Source: CAZRWD01 sp964603785 (lineage in GTDB: Bacteria; Fermentibacterota; Fermentibacteria; Fermentibacterales; Fermentibacteraceae). From it: DNA of 64,000 bases. Below are positions 17,497 to 25,648 of this stretch, piece after piece. The position numbers and the translations under genes are program-made. A model generated the notes under the pieces. The model had not been told where the DNA came from, ran no database searches, and saw only the letters and a program-made list of their open reading frames with translations. Position 1 is the stretch's first letter. Every line of letters starts with the position of its first letter. The DNA lies in contig CAZRWD010000001.1 in NCBI GenBank assembly GCA_964603785.1, positions 62,001-126,000 of the forward strand, given 5' to 3'.

Positions 17497-18471
17497 TCAG
17501 TTCCCGCCTCTCCTGGCGAGGCGTATCACGACGTACCCGACCGCGAAGACCGATGCCGTGCCGAGCAGTCCGGCGAGGCCCGTCGAGGCGGATTCGCTCC
17601 CGACCCCCCCGATGCCGTAGTCCGGGAACGGCGAGCCCTCCCAGAGAGCCTCGCCGCCCTCAGCTGCCCTCTCCAGGAAACCGCGGTCCTCCGCCACCTT
17701 CTCGAGGCCGTCGGGGTGGGCCGATGCGAACGGGCTGGCGAAGACGGCCAGCACGAGGGCCACGGCGATCCCTGCCAGGACGAAGGCGGTGAGACGTCGC
17801 CCCCCGGCCGGTTTCGCCGGGCCGCGCAAGCCGGCCCATCCGGGCAGGATGTCCGGCCTGGAGACCGCCGTGGCGGTCAGCACGGCGGATGCGATCAGGC
17901 CTTCGCCGATCCCTATCACGGCATGGGTCCCCACCATTGCGGGGAAGGCCACTGCGAAGGGGGATGTGCCCGAGAGCGCGAGCTGCAATGCGCAGAAGGC
18001 CGATGCGAGGACCACGGAAGCCCAGCTCGCAACGGCGGCCGAGGCCACCCAGAGGCCTCTGCCGGCAGGGAGAAGCCTGCGGATGGCCCTCATGAGCACC
18101 CATCCGCCCAGACCCGCGACGACGCCCATGTTGAAGATGTTCGTGCCGAGGGCCGCGATCCCGCCATCCGCGAAGAAGAAGCCCTGTATGACGAGGACCA
18201 CCGCCATGACCAGGCAGGCGCTCCATGGCCCGAGCAGCGCTGCGGCCGTCACCGCTCCCAGGAAGTGCCCGCTCGTCCCGCCGCCGATGGGGAAGTTGAG
18301 CATCTGCGCCGCGAAGACGAAGGCCGCCGTGGTTGCGAGGAGCGGAACGGTATGGGGCCGCTCGGCTATACCGCGCCCTGCCCTGCGGAGTCCCGCCGCC
18401 ACCACTCCGGCGGAAACGGCGGCTGTGGCCAGGTTGATCGGTGTCGATACGAATCCGTCGGGGATATGCAA
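17497..18471 (-). CDS. cbiM: Nickel/cobalt ECF substrate-binding membrane protein, CbiM fused to a CbiN/PDGLE-like tail
   Basis: About 324 aa. In CbiM/NikM the N-terminal amine and His2 of MHIPDGF bind the metal. Here the same sequence begins at TTG 18469-18471, with GGGGG six bases upstream, giving MHIPDGFVS. An upstream in-frame start would add 12 residues and destroy the metal site, so I reject it. QMLNFPIGGGTSGHFLG supplies the second metal region. Residues about 225-324 carry AHPDGLEKVAEDRGF, the PDGLE domain that replaces CbiN, and a last membrane helix. The NikR operator overlaps the region just upstream, which argues for nickel. Confidence 0.9.
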   Translation of the reverse strand: MHIPDGFVSTPINLATAAVSAGVVAAGLRRAGRGIAERPHTVPLLATTAAFVFAAQMLNFPIGGGTSGHFLGAVTAAALLGPWSACLVMAVVLVIQGFFFADGGIAALGTNIFNMGVVAGLGGWVLMRAIRRLLPAGRGLWVASAAVASWASVVLASAFCALQLALSGTSPFAVAFPAMVGTHAVIGIGEGLIASAVLTATAVSRPDILPGWAGLRGPAKPAGGRRLTAFVLAGIAVALVLAVFASPFASAHPDGLEKVAEDRGFLERAAEGGEALWEGSPFPDYGIGGVGSESASTGLAGLLGTASVFAVGYVVIRLARRGGN

Positions 18472-18497
18472 CTGGGACCCCCTAAGAGGATGATGAT

Positions 18498-18525
18498 GTA
18501 TTACCAAGCAAAACGAACGTAATAC
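18498..18525. promoter_or_regulatory. NikR-type operator in front of cbiM
   Basis: GTATTAC, 14 bases, GTAATAC: a perfect 7-bp inverted repeat in an unusually AT-rich stretch, 27 bases upstream of the cbiM TTG on the minus strand and 26 bases after the nikR stop. Half-site and spacing match the GTGTTAC-N14-GTAACAC kind of site known for deltaproteobacterial NikR, rather than the E. coli GTATGA-N16-TCATAC. It should repress the transporter when nickel is plentiful. Confidence 0.8.
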
Positions 18526-18550
18526 TCAGGCCCAAAAAAAACACGACCCG

Positions 18551-18961
18551 TCATCCGGCCGCCGAACTCTCCACCATCAGGCTGCCGGTCTCCAGGCCCT
18601 TGATGGAGTTGAGCCCCGCGAGGAGCCTCCCGATGGCCTCGGAAGGGCCCCTGACGATGAGCACCTCGAGGCAGTTGTGGTGGTCGAGGTGAACGTGCTG
18701 GGTGCAGAGGACCACTTCGCCCGCGTCGTGCTGGACCTCGAGGAGCCTGTTCACAAGGGAGCGGCGGTGGTGGTCGTACACGAGGGTCACGGTCCCGCCG
18801 ACCGTGCCCCCGCGCCTCGGAACGCTCTCGACCAGCGCCCTGCGCATGACGCTCTCGAGCGCCTTCGAGCGGGTAGGGTAGCCGCGCTCCGCGCAGAGCC
18901 CGTCGAACCTGTCGAGCAGGTCCGAGTCAACCGATGCCGAGAACCGCGCCAGACCGGCCAG
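18551..18961 (-). CDS. nikR: Nickel-responsive repressor NikR, apparent CTG start
   Basis: 136 aa. Ribbon-helix-helix at residues 5-45 (ARFSASVDSDLLDRFDGLC, ending SKALESVMRR), then an ACT-like metal domain. The four square-planar nickel ligands of E. coli NikR align with His78, His89, His91 and Cys97 (LEVQH and QHVHLDHHNCLE). No ATG, GTG or TTG exists in frame between the upstream TGA and the ribbon strand. CTG 18959-18961 has AGGAGG five bases upstream and gives the usual length. It is the first gene before cbiMQO and should bind the operator at 18498. Confidence 0.9.
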   Translation of the reverse strand: MAGLARFSASVDSDLLDRFDGLCAERGYPTRSKALESVMRRALVESVPRRGGTVGGTVTLVYDHHRRSLVNRLLEVQHDAGEVVLCTQHVHLDHHNCLEVLIVRGPSEAIGRLLAGLNSIKGLETGSLMVESSAAG

Positions 18962-19107
18962 ATCGACCTCCTCTCACGATCAGCGGCGATGATATCGCAG
19001 GACCCGGCGGGGGACAAGCCCGCTCCGATTCCCGGGCGGATCATCGTCCGGATCCGCCTGCCGGCAATGCCCGACAGAAGCCGCAGGCGGCGTCGAGTCC
19101 CGGCTCG

Positions 19108-21126
19108 TCAGGCTCCGTCGAGCGCCCTGGCGATCACTCCCCTGTCGGCCTCGACCGGAAGGGTGACCTTGATGCCGGGTTCCGTCTCCATGACCCTCGA
19201 GACGGCGAACACCGCTCCGGGATTTCGCGCCCAGGCGCGGCGGGCGAGGCCGTTGGCCACGTCCCACGAGAGCATCGAAGACGCTCTCCGGGAGGCTTCT
19301 GCAGATCCGTCCAGGACCATCCCGAACCCGCCGTTGATGACCTCGCCCCAGCCGACGCCGCCTCCGTTGTGGAGCGAGACCCAGGTGGCGCCCCTGAAGG
19401 AGTCGCCGATCACGTTCTGTACGGCCATGTCCGCCGTGAACATGCTGCCGTCGCGGATGTTCGCGGTCTCCCTGTATGGCGAGTCGGTGCCCGACACGTC
19501 GTGGTGGTCGCGCCCCAGCACGATCGGGCCGGAGATCTCCCCGCGCGCGACGGCCTCGTTGAAGGCCAGGGCGATCCGGATCCTGCCGGGGTGGTCGGCG
19601 TAGAGTATCCTGGCTCTGGACCCGACCACCATCCGGTTCTCCTCGGCCTTCCTGATCCAGAGCAGGTTGTCGAGCATCTGCTGCCTGGTCTCGGCCGGCG
19701 CATCGGCCGCCATGGCCTCCAGCACGTCTCCGGCTATCCTGTCTGTGGTGCGCAGATCCCCGTCGGCGCCCGAGCAGCACACCCACCGGAAGGGCCCGAA
19801 CCCGTAGTCGAAGCAGACCGGGCCCATGATGTCCTCGACGTACGAAGGGTACGCGAAGCCGCCGTCCGGTCTCGTCACGCCCTCCGCCCCCGAACGCGAG
19901 GCCTCGAGCAGGAAGGCGTTGCCGTAGTCCCAGAAGGCCATCCCCTGACCGGAGAGCGTGTTGATGGCCCGTACCTGCCTGCGCAGCGACTCCCGCACCC
20001 TCTGCTCGAAACCCGCCGGGTCGGCTACCATCATGCGGTTCGATTCCTCGAGCGACAGGCCCGCCGGGTAGTACCCGCCCGTAAACGGGGCGTGCAGGGA
20101 GGTCTGGTCGCTCCCCAGCTCGACGCGGATCCCTTCCGCGGCCAGCCTCTCCCAGAGGTCCACCACATTGCCCAGGTAGCCCAGCGAGAGAGCCTCTCCC
20201 GAGATCCTCGCCCTGTCCATGCGCAGCAGGACCCTGTCCAGGTCCTCCTCCGCCTCCATCAGCCAGCCCTGCGAATGGCGCTTGCGCAGGGCGGCCGGAT
20301 TGATCTCGGCGATCACGGTCACAGACCCGGCGATCACCCCGGCCTTCGCCTGGGCGCCGCTCATGCCGCCTAGGCCGGAGGTCACGAAGACCTTCCCGGC
20401 GAGGTCGCGTCCGGCCTCGAGCCCGAGGTACCTGCGCCCGGCGTTGAGCAGGGTGATGGTCGTCCCGTGCACGATCCCCTGTGGGCCGATGTACATGAAG
20501 CTGCCGGCGGTCATCTGCCCGTAGGAGGTCACGCCCAGGGCCGACATCCTGTCGTAGTCGGCCTTCGAGGAGTAGTTCGGGATGACCATCCCGTTCGTCG
20601 CCACCACCCGCGGCGCGTCGGCGTGCGAGGGGAAGAGCCCCATGGGGTGCCCGGAGTAGAGCGCCAGGGTCTGGTGCTCCGTCATCTCCGAGAGGTACCT
20701 CATGGTAAGCAGGTACTGCGCCCAGTTCTGGAAGACCGCTCCGTTCCCGCCGTAGGTGACGAGCTCGTGGGGGTGCTGCGCCACCGCGGGGTCGAGGTTG
20801 TTCTGGATCATCAGCATGACGGCCGCGGCCTGGGGCGTGCGCGCGGGGTACCCGGCGATGGGCCGCGCCTTCATCTCGTAGTGCGGGCGGAAGCGGCGCA
20901 TGTAGATATGCCCGTCCTTCGCCAGCTCCGCTGCGAACTCCGGTGCGAGGGCGGCGTGCCAGTCTCCCGGGAAGTAGCGCAGGGCGTTTCCGAGCGCGAG
21001 CTCCCTGCCCGCCCTGTCCAGCACCTGCGGCCTGGCCGGGGCGTGGCTCGTGCCCGGCTCCTCGGGCGGCATTTCGGGGATGGTCGCAGGGATGCCCTGC
21101 CTGACTGCCTCTGCGAATGTCGTCAT
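19108..21126 (-). CDS. hutU: Urocanate hydratase
   Basis: 672 aa. Converts urocanate to imidazolonepropionate in histidine breakdown, using tightly bound NAD+. Conserved blocks include YGGNGAVFQNW, SGHPMGLFPSH, TAGSFMYIGPQGIVHGTT, VTSGLGGMSGAQ, GSDQTSLH and GRDHHDVSGTDSPYRET. FRWVCCSGADGDLRTTD contains the catalytic-region arginine and cysteine-rich loop. It is longer than the 555-aa enterobacterial enzyme and fits the 660-680 aa type. ATG 21126 has GAGGGG upstream. No other hut gene is in the window. Confidence 0.95.
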   Translation of the reverse strand: MTTFAEAVRQGIPATIPEMPPEEPGTSHAPARPQVLDRAGRELALGNALRYFPGDWHAALAPEFAAELAKDGHIYMRRFRPHYEMKARPIAGYPARTPQAAAVMLMIQNNLDPAVAQHPHELVTYGGNGAVFQNWAQYLLTMRYLSEMTEHQTLALYSGHPMGLFPSHADAPRVVATNGMVIPNYSSKADYDRMSALGVTSYGQMTAGSFMYIGPQGIVHGTTITLLNAGRRYLGLEAGRDLAGKVFVTSGLGGMSGAQAKAGVIAGSVTVIAEINPAALRKRHSQGWLMEAEEDLDRVLLRMDRARISGEALSLGYLGNVVDLWERLAAEGIRVELGSDQTSLHAPFTGGYYPAGLSLEESNRMMVADPAGFEQRVRESLRRQVRAINTLSGQGMAFWDYGNAFLLEASRSGAEGVTRPDGGFAYPSYVEDIMGPVCFDYGFGPFRWVCCSGADGDLRTTDRIAGDVLEAMAADAPAETRQQMLDNLLWIRKAEENRMVVGSRARILYADHPGRIRIALAFNEAVARGEISGPIVLGRDHHDVSGTDSPYRETANIRDGSMFTADMAVQNVIGDSFRGATWVSLHNGGGVGWGEVINGGFGMVLDGSAEASRRASSMLSWDVANGLARRAWARNPGAVFAVSRVMETEPGIKVTLPVEADRGVIARALDGA

Positions 21127-21666
21127 GGCGAACCCCTCTATGGGAAGAATGCCCGAACCTCTAACGTATCCTAACTGTCGGGCGAGCCGCCGGGCCAGCC
21201 GGGGGGAGGGGTCGCCCCCCTAGGACGGGTGCGGGTGTGGTGCCGGCGGAGACCCGGGGGGATGGCTCGGAGGGAATGCACCTGTGCGGACACTGCCCAT
21301 CGAGCCCGACAGTCCGGGAGAACGGGCACGAGGCTCTGACCGATCTTGCCCCGGCGCGCCGCAGGAACGCATCATACTCCCTGGATCGGGCTCCGGTTCC
21401 GACTCGGAGAGTGGGCTGTGAACGATGCCATTCGGTCGCTCGGACAGGTCCTTCGACCCTGCCGTCATGAATCCCTCCAGACGCGGCGCCTCGCCTCGCC
21501 GCCCGGGAACCGGAACTCGTTCCAGATCCGCTCGGCGGAGGCGGGCCCGCCCGCCGTCATCGGGCGCCCTTCGCCGCGGCGGCACGGGAGCCGGCGGACG
21601 GCAGGCCGTCCCCCCAGCTGCCGAGGTGGACGGCCAGCGTCCGGATGATCGAGAAGGGAGCAGATC
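21127..21666. other. Gene-free stretch of 540 bases
   Basis: I find no supported gene on either strand. Short open frames are Arg/Pro/Ser-rich shadows without ribosome sites. The hutU promoter must lie in the first 60 bases (an AT-richer patch near 21158-21176). GGGGGG and CCCCCC at 21201-21220 could form a 6-bp hairpin. The remainder is GC-rich and featureless by eye, possibly a decayed gene. Confidence 0.5.
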
Positions 21667-22200
21667 ATGCAGGCAAGGGGACCGCTGATGATCGAGCACA
21701 GGCTCATCGAGAGGATGATCCGGCTCATCGGGAGGGCACTGGTGCGGGTCGAGTCGGAGGGAGGGATCGATCCCGTCCTCGTCGACACGGCTGTCGATTT
21801 CATACGGACGTATGCCGATCGGACCCACCACGGGAAGGAGGAGGACATCCTCTTCCGGGAACTGGAAGGGAAGGGTCTCTCGATAGTCGACAGACAGGTC
21901 ATGAACGAGCTGATCCAGGAGCATGCGTTCGGGCGGAGCACGACCGCGTCGATCGTCGATGCGAACACCCGGTACCGTGGCGGCGACGAGTCGGCTCTCG
22001 CCGACATCACGGCGGGACTCGCCGTTCTCGTCGAATTCTACCCGAAGCATATCGAGAAGGAGGACAAGGTGTTCTTCCCGGCATCCAGGGCCTACTTCAC
22101 GGAAGGGGAGGACCGGGCGATGCTGGCCGGGTTCCGGGAGTTCGACAGCAGGATGATCCACGAGAAGTACGAGGCTGTCGTGAGGGATCTCGGGGGATGA
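21667..22200 (+). CDS. Hemerythrin-like (HHE domain) protein
   Basis: 177 aa, all-helical. The di-iron ligand pattern is visible: IEHRLI at the start, THHGKEEDILF, QEHAFGR, then HIEKEDKVFF. That is two His/Glu pairs plus H..E in helices 1-4, as in the bacterial HHE family. Such proteins bind oxygen or NO or deal with peroxide; here the cytoplasmic location is inferred from the lack of a signal peptide. AGGGAG lies seven bases upstream of the ATG. Confidence 0.9.
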   Translation: MQARGPLMIEHRLIERMIRLIGRALVRVESEGGIDPVLVDTAVDFIRTYADRTHHGKEEDILFRELEGKGLSIVDRQVMNELIQEHAFGRSTTASIVDANTRYRGGDESALADITAGLAVLVEFYPKHIEKEDKVFFPASRAYFTEGEDRAMLAGFREFDSRMIHEKYEAVVRDLGG

Positions 22201-22339
22201 ACGCCCATGCGGCAGCGGGGACCCACCCGGGATGGCGTGCCTCGCCGGGATACCGCCGATTGTCACGGGCCTTCCGGGACGATGTCCGCCCCGCCCCATG
22301 CTCCCGTGAGGGACGACGCTCGGAGGGAGGCGCCGGAGG

Positions 22340-22675
22340 ATGCTGAACCGAGGCGCTCTGATCGTTCGTCCGGCCCGGCCCTTCGTGGACTGGGCGGCCG
22401 CGCTGGACGATTCCGGGCTGCTGCCGGATCCCGCCGGGGAACAGACGGTCTATCTGGTGCCCGGATTCGAGGGTGACGACGAGGCCCGGAGGATCCTGGA
22501 GAAGGCGTTCGGGACGGTGTTCGAGAACGAGCTGTCCGGCTGGTGCACCGACGAGGCAGCATGGCCCGCCGACCGCACGCTGGAGATGTTCCTGGAATGG
22601 TTCGACGTCGAGCTCCACTCGACGGTCGAGGACCTCTGCGGATACGGGATCGAGGACGACATGGAGGATCCGTGA
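22340..22675 (+). CDS. Small conserved-looking hypothetical protein
   Basis: 111 aa, acidic, soluble. The C-terminal part FLEWFDVELHSTVEDL resembles small uncharacterised proteins of proteobacteria with an EWFD.E.H..V.DL ending, but I cannot name a family. VYLVPGF and ILEKAFGTVFENEL suggest an alpha/beta fold. CGGAGG just before the ATG could be its ribosome site. Function unknown. Confidence 0.6.
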   Translation: MLNRGALIVRPARPFVDWAAALDDSGLLPDPAGEQTVYLVPGFEGDDEARRILEKAFGTVFENELSGWCTDEAAWPADRTLEMFLEWFDVELHSTVEDLCGYGIEDDMEDP

Positions 22676-22730
22676 CGGGTCAGGATCTGCATCGGGGGCC
22701 GGACGGCCGGCAGGGCCCTGCGGCCGTCGG

Positions 22731-23636
22731 ATGACAGCCCCCCGCGACCCCGATCCCCGCCGTCCGGGGAACCCGGTCCGGGTCGACGCCTCCTTCGCGC
22801 GACTGGCGCTGGACTCCCTCGAGGGCGAGTCTCCCGGCCTGAGGGCAGGGATGCTCTCGCATCCGGCACTTGCCGCGCTCCTCCGCCATCGGCGCATCGC
22901 GGGGGACGTCGCATGCACGCTCGAGACCCTGCTCGACGACATGCTGGGATCCGTCAGGCGGACCCGCCCCTCCCCGGCAGTCCTCGACGCCTGGGCGGGA
23001 CGCGGGGACGAGCTTGCCTCATTCGCCGGGGCTGCCTCCGCCTTCCTCCCGGAGTGCGCCGCCTTCGAGGGGAACATCTACCTGGCGGCGGGCTACGACA
23101 TCGGTGTCGCCGTGCCTCCGGACATCGTCCTGAACGCAGGGCACCCGCACTTCCTCGAAGATCCAGCGGAACTCGGCTACTACGCCGTTCACGAGGCGCA
23201 CCACGCGGGCTTCATGGCCCTTCGCGAACCGCCGCCGCTCTCGGGGCTCGACGAGCCGCGGAGCCTTCTCCGGGTCGTCCGGTACATGACCCAGCTCGAG
23301 GGCATGGGCGTCCATGCGGCTCGGGATGTCCGTGCGGAGCACGGCGCGCTCGGGGCGGACGAGGACTACGGGGTCTATGCCGACCCCTCGGCGGCGACGA
23401 GGGTTGTCGAGCGCTATTCTTCGCTGCTCTCCATGATGACCGACCGCCGCCGCCTTTCCGGCGAGGATGTCGGGACGATCCTCGGAGCGATGTCCTCGGG
23501 CGAGCGAGTCTGGTACCGGTTCGGCGCGCTCGCGGCATGGAGGCTCGAGCAGACCGGCGGCAGAGGAGCCCTGGTCAGGTCGATCGAGGAGCCCGACATC
23601 TTCCGGGCCGTCGTGGACGGGCTGCTCGAGCCATGA
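22731..23636 (+). CDS. Putative zinc metallopeptidase with HEAHH motif
   Basis: About 301 aa, no signal peptide or membrane helix. YYAVHEAHHAGF supplies HEXXH at His154-Glu155-His158. Glu190 in MTQLEGMGVHAA, 32 residues later, could be the third zinc ligand of a gluzincin-like site, in the manner of DUF2268-type proteins. The C-terminal 100 residues are helical. The start is not firm: ATG 22731 has only a weak ribosome site, but it gives a sensible length. It is separated by about 55 bases from the hypothetical gene upstream. Confidence 0.65.
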   Translation: MTAPRDPDPRRPGNPVRVDASFARLALDSLEGESPGLRAGMLSHPALAALLRHRRIAGDVACTLETLLDDMLGSVRRTRPSPAVLDAWAGRGDELASFAGAASAFLPECAAFEGNIYLAAGYDIGVAVPPDIVLNAGHPHFLEDPAELGYYAVHEAHHAGFMALREPPPLSGLDEPRSLLRVVRYMTQLEGMGVHAARDVRAEHGALGADEDYGVYADPSAATRVVERYSSLLSMMTDRRRLSGEDVGTILGAMSSGERVWYRFGALAAWRLEQTGGRGALVRSIEEPDIFRAVVDGLLEP

Positions 23637-23685
23637 CGGGTTCATCGGACCTTCGAGACGGTCCACCCGCCGGCGGGAGGCCTTC

Positions 23686-24384
23686 GTGAGGGAGTCCGAC
23701 CTCTATCCGCCCCTCAAACGGTTCCTCGAGTCGCGGGGCTACGAGGTCAAGGGCGAGGTGGAGGGCTGCGACGCAGTGGCGGTGCGCGGCGACGAGCCCC
23801 CCGTCGTCGTAGAGCTGAAGCTGAGCCTCAATCTCGACCTGGTGCTGCAGGCCGTGAGCAGGCTGGACCTGGCACCGGCGGTGTACATCGGCGTGCCATC
23901 GCGCTGCGGACTGCTGAAGAGGCGCCGCAGGCAGGTCGTGAAGCTCCTGAGGATGCTCGGCCTGGGACTCGTCGTGATCGATCCGGGCGCTCGCAGGGGG
24001 GGCGTGACGGTGCTCCTCGATCCCGGGGCGTACAGGCCTCGTGAGTCGCGCCGCCGGAGGGAGCGCCTCCTCGGCGAGTTCGCCGCGCGCGTCGGCGACC
24101 CCGTTCCGGGCGGACAGGACCGCAGGAGGGGGCTGATGACCGCCTATCGCCAGAGAGCGCTCGCCGTAGCATGTCTGCTCCGGGACTGCGGGGCGACGAA
24201 GGCTTCCGTCGTCGCATCCCGGCTGGACGAGCCCGAGGCCCGGCACATCATGTACAGGAACGTCTACGGGTGGTTCGAGAGGGTGTCGACGGGGGTCTAC
24301 GACCTCTCCCCCCGGGGCAGGACGGAGGCCCCCCGCTGGATGGGCGAATCGACGGACGGGGGCGATGACCGCCGGGAGGGCTGA
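23686..24384 (+). CDS. DUF2161-family protein, PD-(D/E)XK nuclease-like with C-terminal helix-turn-helix
   Basis: 232 aa. Residues 1-100 show a PD-(D/E)XK core: Asp29 in GCDAVAV, then VVVELKLS with Glu43 and Lys45. This matches the DUF2161 family, predicted phosphodiesterases of unknown target. A basic stretch (RRRRRQVVKLLR-like) follows. Residues 155-215 (ATKASVVASRLDEPEARHIM, YGWFERVSTGVYDLS) look like a winged helix. GTG 23686 has GGGAGG five bases upstream. Confidence 0.75.
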   Translation: MRESDLYPPLKRFLESRGYEVKGEVEGCDAVAVRGDEPPVVVELKLSLNLDLVLQAVSRLDLAPAVYIGVPSRCGLLKRRRRQVVKLLRMLGLGLVVIDPGARRGGVTVLLDPGAYRPRESRRRRERLLGEFAARVGDPVPGGQDRRRGLMTAYRQRALAVACLLRDCGATKASVVASRLDEPEARHIMYRNVYGWFERVSTGVYDLSPRGRTEAPRWMGESTDGGDDRREG

Positions 24385-24396
24385 AGGGAGGGAGGC

Positions 24397-24759
24397 ATGG
24401 CGACCGTGAAGGTGACGGGGATGAACGTGCTTGCACTCTATACGGAGGACCTGGACGAGGCCGTGGCCTTCCTCTCGGGGCACCTGGGCTTCGAGCGCGA
24501 GGGTGGGATGGAACCCGGAGTCCTCCTCAGGGCGGGCGATTCGACCGTCTATGTGGAGGGCGGGCACGGTGGGAGGTCGACGGGTCCGGGAGGGTTCGTT
24601 CCGTGCTTCGCGGTCGAGCACGTCAGGGCTGCGCACGATGCGCTGCGGGACGCGGGCGTAAGGGTGACCCGCCCGTACGTCGAGTACGCTCCGACCTTCG
24701 GGATGTTCAGGATCGAGGGACCGGTAGGGTCGGAGATCGAGTTCGCGGGGGAGCCCTGA
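24397..24759 (+). CDS. VOC/glyoxalase-fold protein
   Basis: 120 aa, one vicinal-oxygen-chelate domain made of two beta-alpha-beta-beta-beta units: NVLALYTEDLDEAVAFLSGHLGFE and the second half from FAVEHVRAAHDALRDAGV, ending with DPxG-like EGPVGSEIEFAGEP. Such proteins include glyoxalases, dioxygenases and drug-binding proteins. Metal ligands are not conserved enough to name an activity. GGGAGG lies just upstream of the ATG. Confidence 0.85.
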   Translation: MATVKVTGMNVLALYTEDLDEAVAFLSGHLGFEREGGMEPGVLLRAGDSTVYVEGGHGGRSTGPGGFVPCFAVEHVRAAHDALRDAGVRVTRPYVEYAPTFGMFRIEGPVGSEIEFAGEP

Positions 24760-24797
24760 GCGGAGTGCGCCAGGTGTCGGATGCCCTGCACGGGTGC

Positions 24798-24825
24798 TTG
24801 ACGATTCCCCCGGACTGCGTAAACT
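24798..24825 (+). promoter_or_regulatory. Sigma-70-like promoter
   Basis: TTGACG, 16 bases, TAAACT. Transcription would start near 24832 and serve the small membrane protein gene and perhaps those after it. Confidence 0.65.
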
Positions 24826-24888
24826 CGTGCTGATCCGTGCCTCGCGCCGGATGGGGTCGGGAGTCACACGAACCGGAGGGGGAGCAGT

Positions 24889-25083
24889 ATGAGATCCATC
24901 GGCGGGCTGATGTTCATCTACGGTCTCGGTTCGATCGTCCTCAACCTCTTCGACTACGAGTTCACCATCCTGTCCTGGATGAACAGGATGGATGCGCCCC
25001 TGCCCATGGTCATCAGGATCGGCCTGATCGTCGTGGGCGCGATCCTGTGGTTCGTCGGCAGGCCCAGGAAGCAGGCGGCCTGA
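24889..25083 (+). CDS. Small two-helix membrane protein
   Basis: 64 aa. Two hydrophobic segments (about residues 5-24 and 38-57) around a short loop with DAPLP, and a basic end RPRKQAA that should stay in the cytoplasm. GGAGGGGGAG before the ATG is a strong ribosome site and a good promoter lies upstream, so it is expressed. No family recognised. Confidence 0.75.
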   Translation: MRSIGGLMFIYGLGSIVLNLFDYEFTILSWMNRMDAPLPMVIRIGLIVVGAILWFVGRPRKQAA

Positions 25084-25212
25084 CGGCGGTGCCGGACCGG
25101 GAGCCCTCCGACGCCATGCGGAGGGCTCTTCCGGTTCTGCGGGATCCCGGGGGGGAGACGATCCCGTGAGTTCGAACCGCAGGCCCTCCGGGCCGAGGAT
25201 GGAAGGAACGAC

Positions 25213-25620
25213 ATGCCGGTGGTACCCGAGCGAGCGAAGAGACTGATGAGCCCCGGGAAGGTCTTCGCCCTGGCCACCGCATCCGCCGGCGGCGAACCGA
25301 ACGTGGCTCCCATGCAGCAGGCCTGGTGGGCCGACGACCGCACGCTCGTCGTGGGCGACTTCTTCATGTGCCTCACGAAGGCCAACATCCTCGAGAACGG
25401 CAGGGCCTCCTTCACGGCATGGGACCCCGAATCGAGGGAGAGCTACAAGTTCACGGGCTCGGCGCGCTACGTCACCGACGGGCCGGAGTACGATCTCGCG
25501 AACGGCGAGATGCGCCGCAGGATGCCCGGGAAGAACTTCAAGGGCGTCGTGGTCATAGCCGTGGAGCGGGTGTACGACGTGAAGTCGGGACCCGCGGCGG
25601 GTCAGCTGATAACCGAGTGA
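25213..25620 (+). CDS. Pyridoxamine-phosphate-oxidase-like flavin split-barrel protein
   Basis: 135 aa. The fold pattern VFALATASAGGEPNVAPMQ, LVVGDFFMCLTKANILENGRAS (my split) and the later strands YKFTGSARYV and VVVIAVERVYDV fit the split-barrel FMN-binding family (PNPOx/Pyridox_like). Members bind FMN, F420 or heme, and the true activity is unknown. No neighbouring vitamin B6 gene is present. Confidence 0.82.
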   Translation: MPVVPERAKRLMSPGKVFALATASAGGEPNVAPMQQAWWADDRTLVVGDFFMCLTKANILENGRASFTAWDPESRESYKFTGSARYVTDGPEYDLANGEMRRRMPGKNFKGVVVIAVERVYDVKSGPAAGQLITE

Positions 25621-25648
25621 CCTTCCCTCCGGGCATGGAGGAGATGCC

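Noticed and set aside
18472..18507. A longer CbiM beginning at an upstream in-frame start with several histidines
   Set aside because: The family begins exactly at MHIPDGF, whose amine and His2 bind the metal, and the extra codons have no ribosome site and run into the operator.
18962..18976. A frameshift or selenocysteine TGA upstream of nikR
   Set aside because: The TGA lies before the expected N-terminus, and the protein is full length from CTG, so neither is needed.
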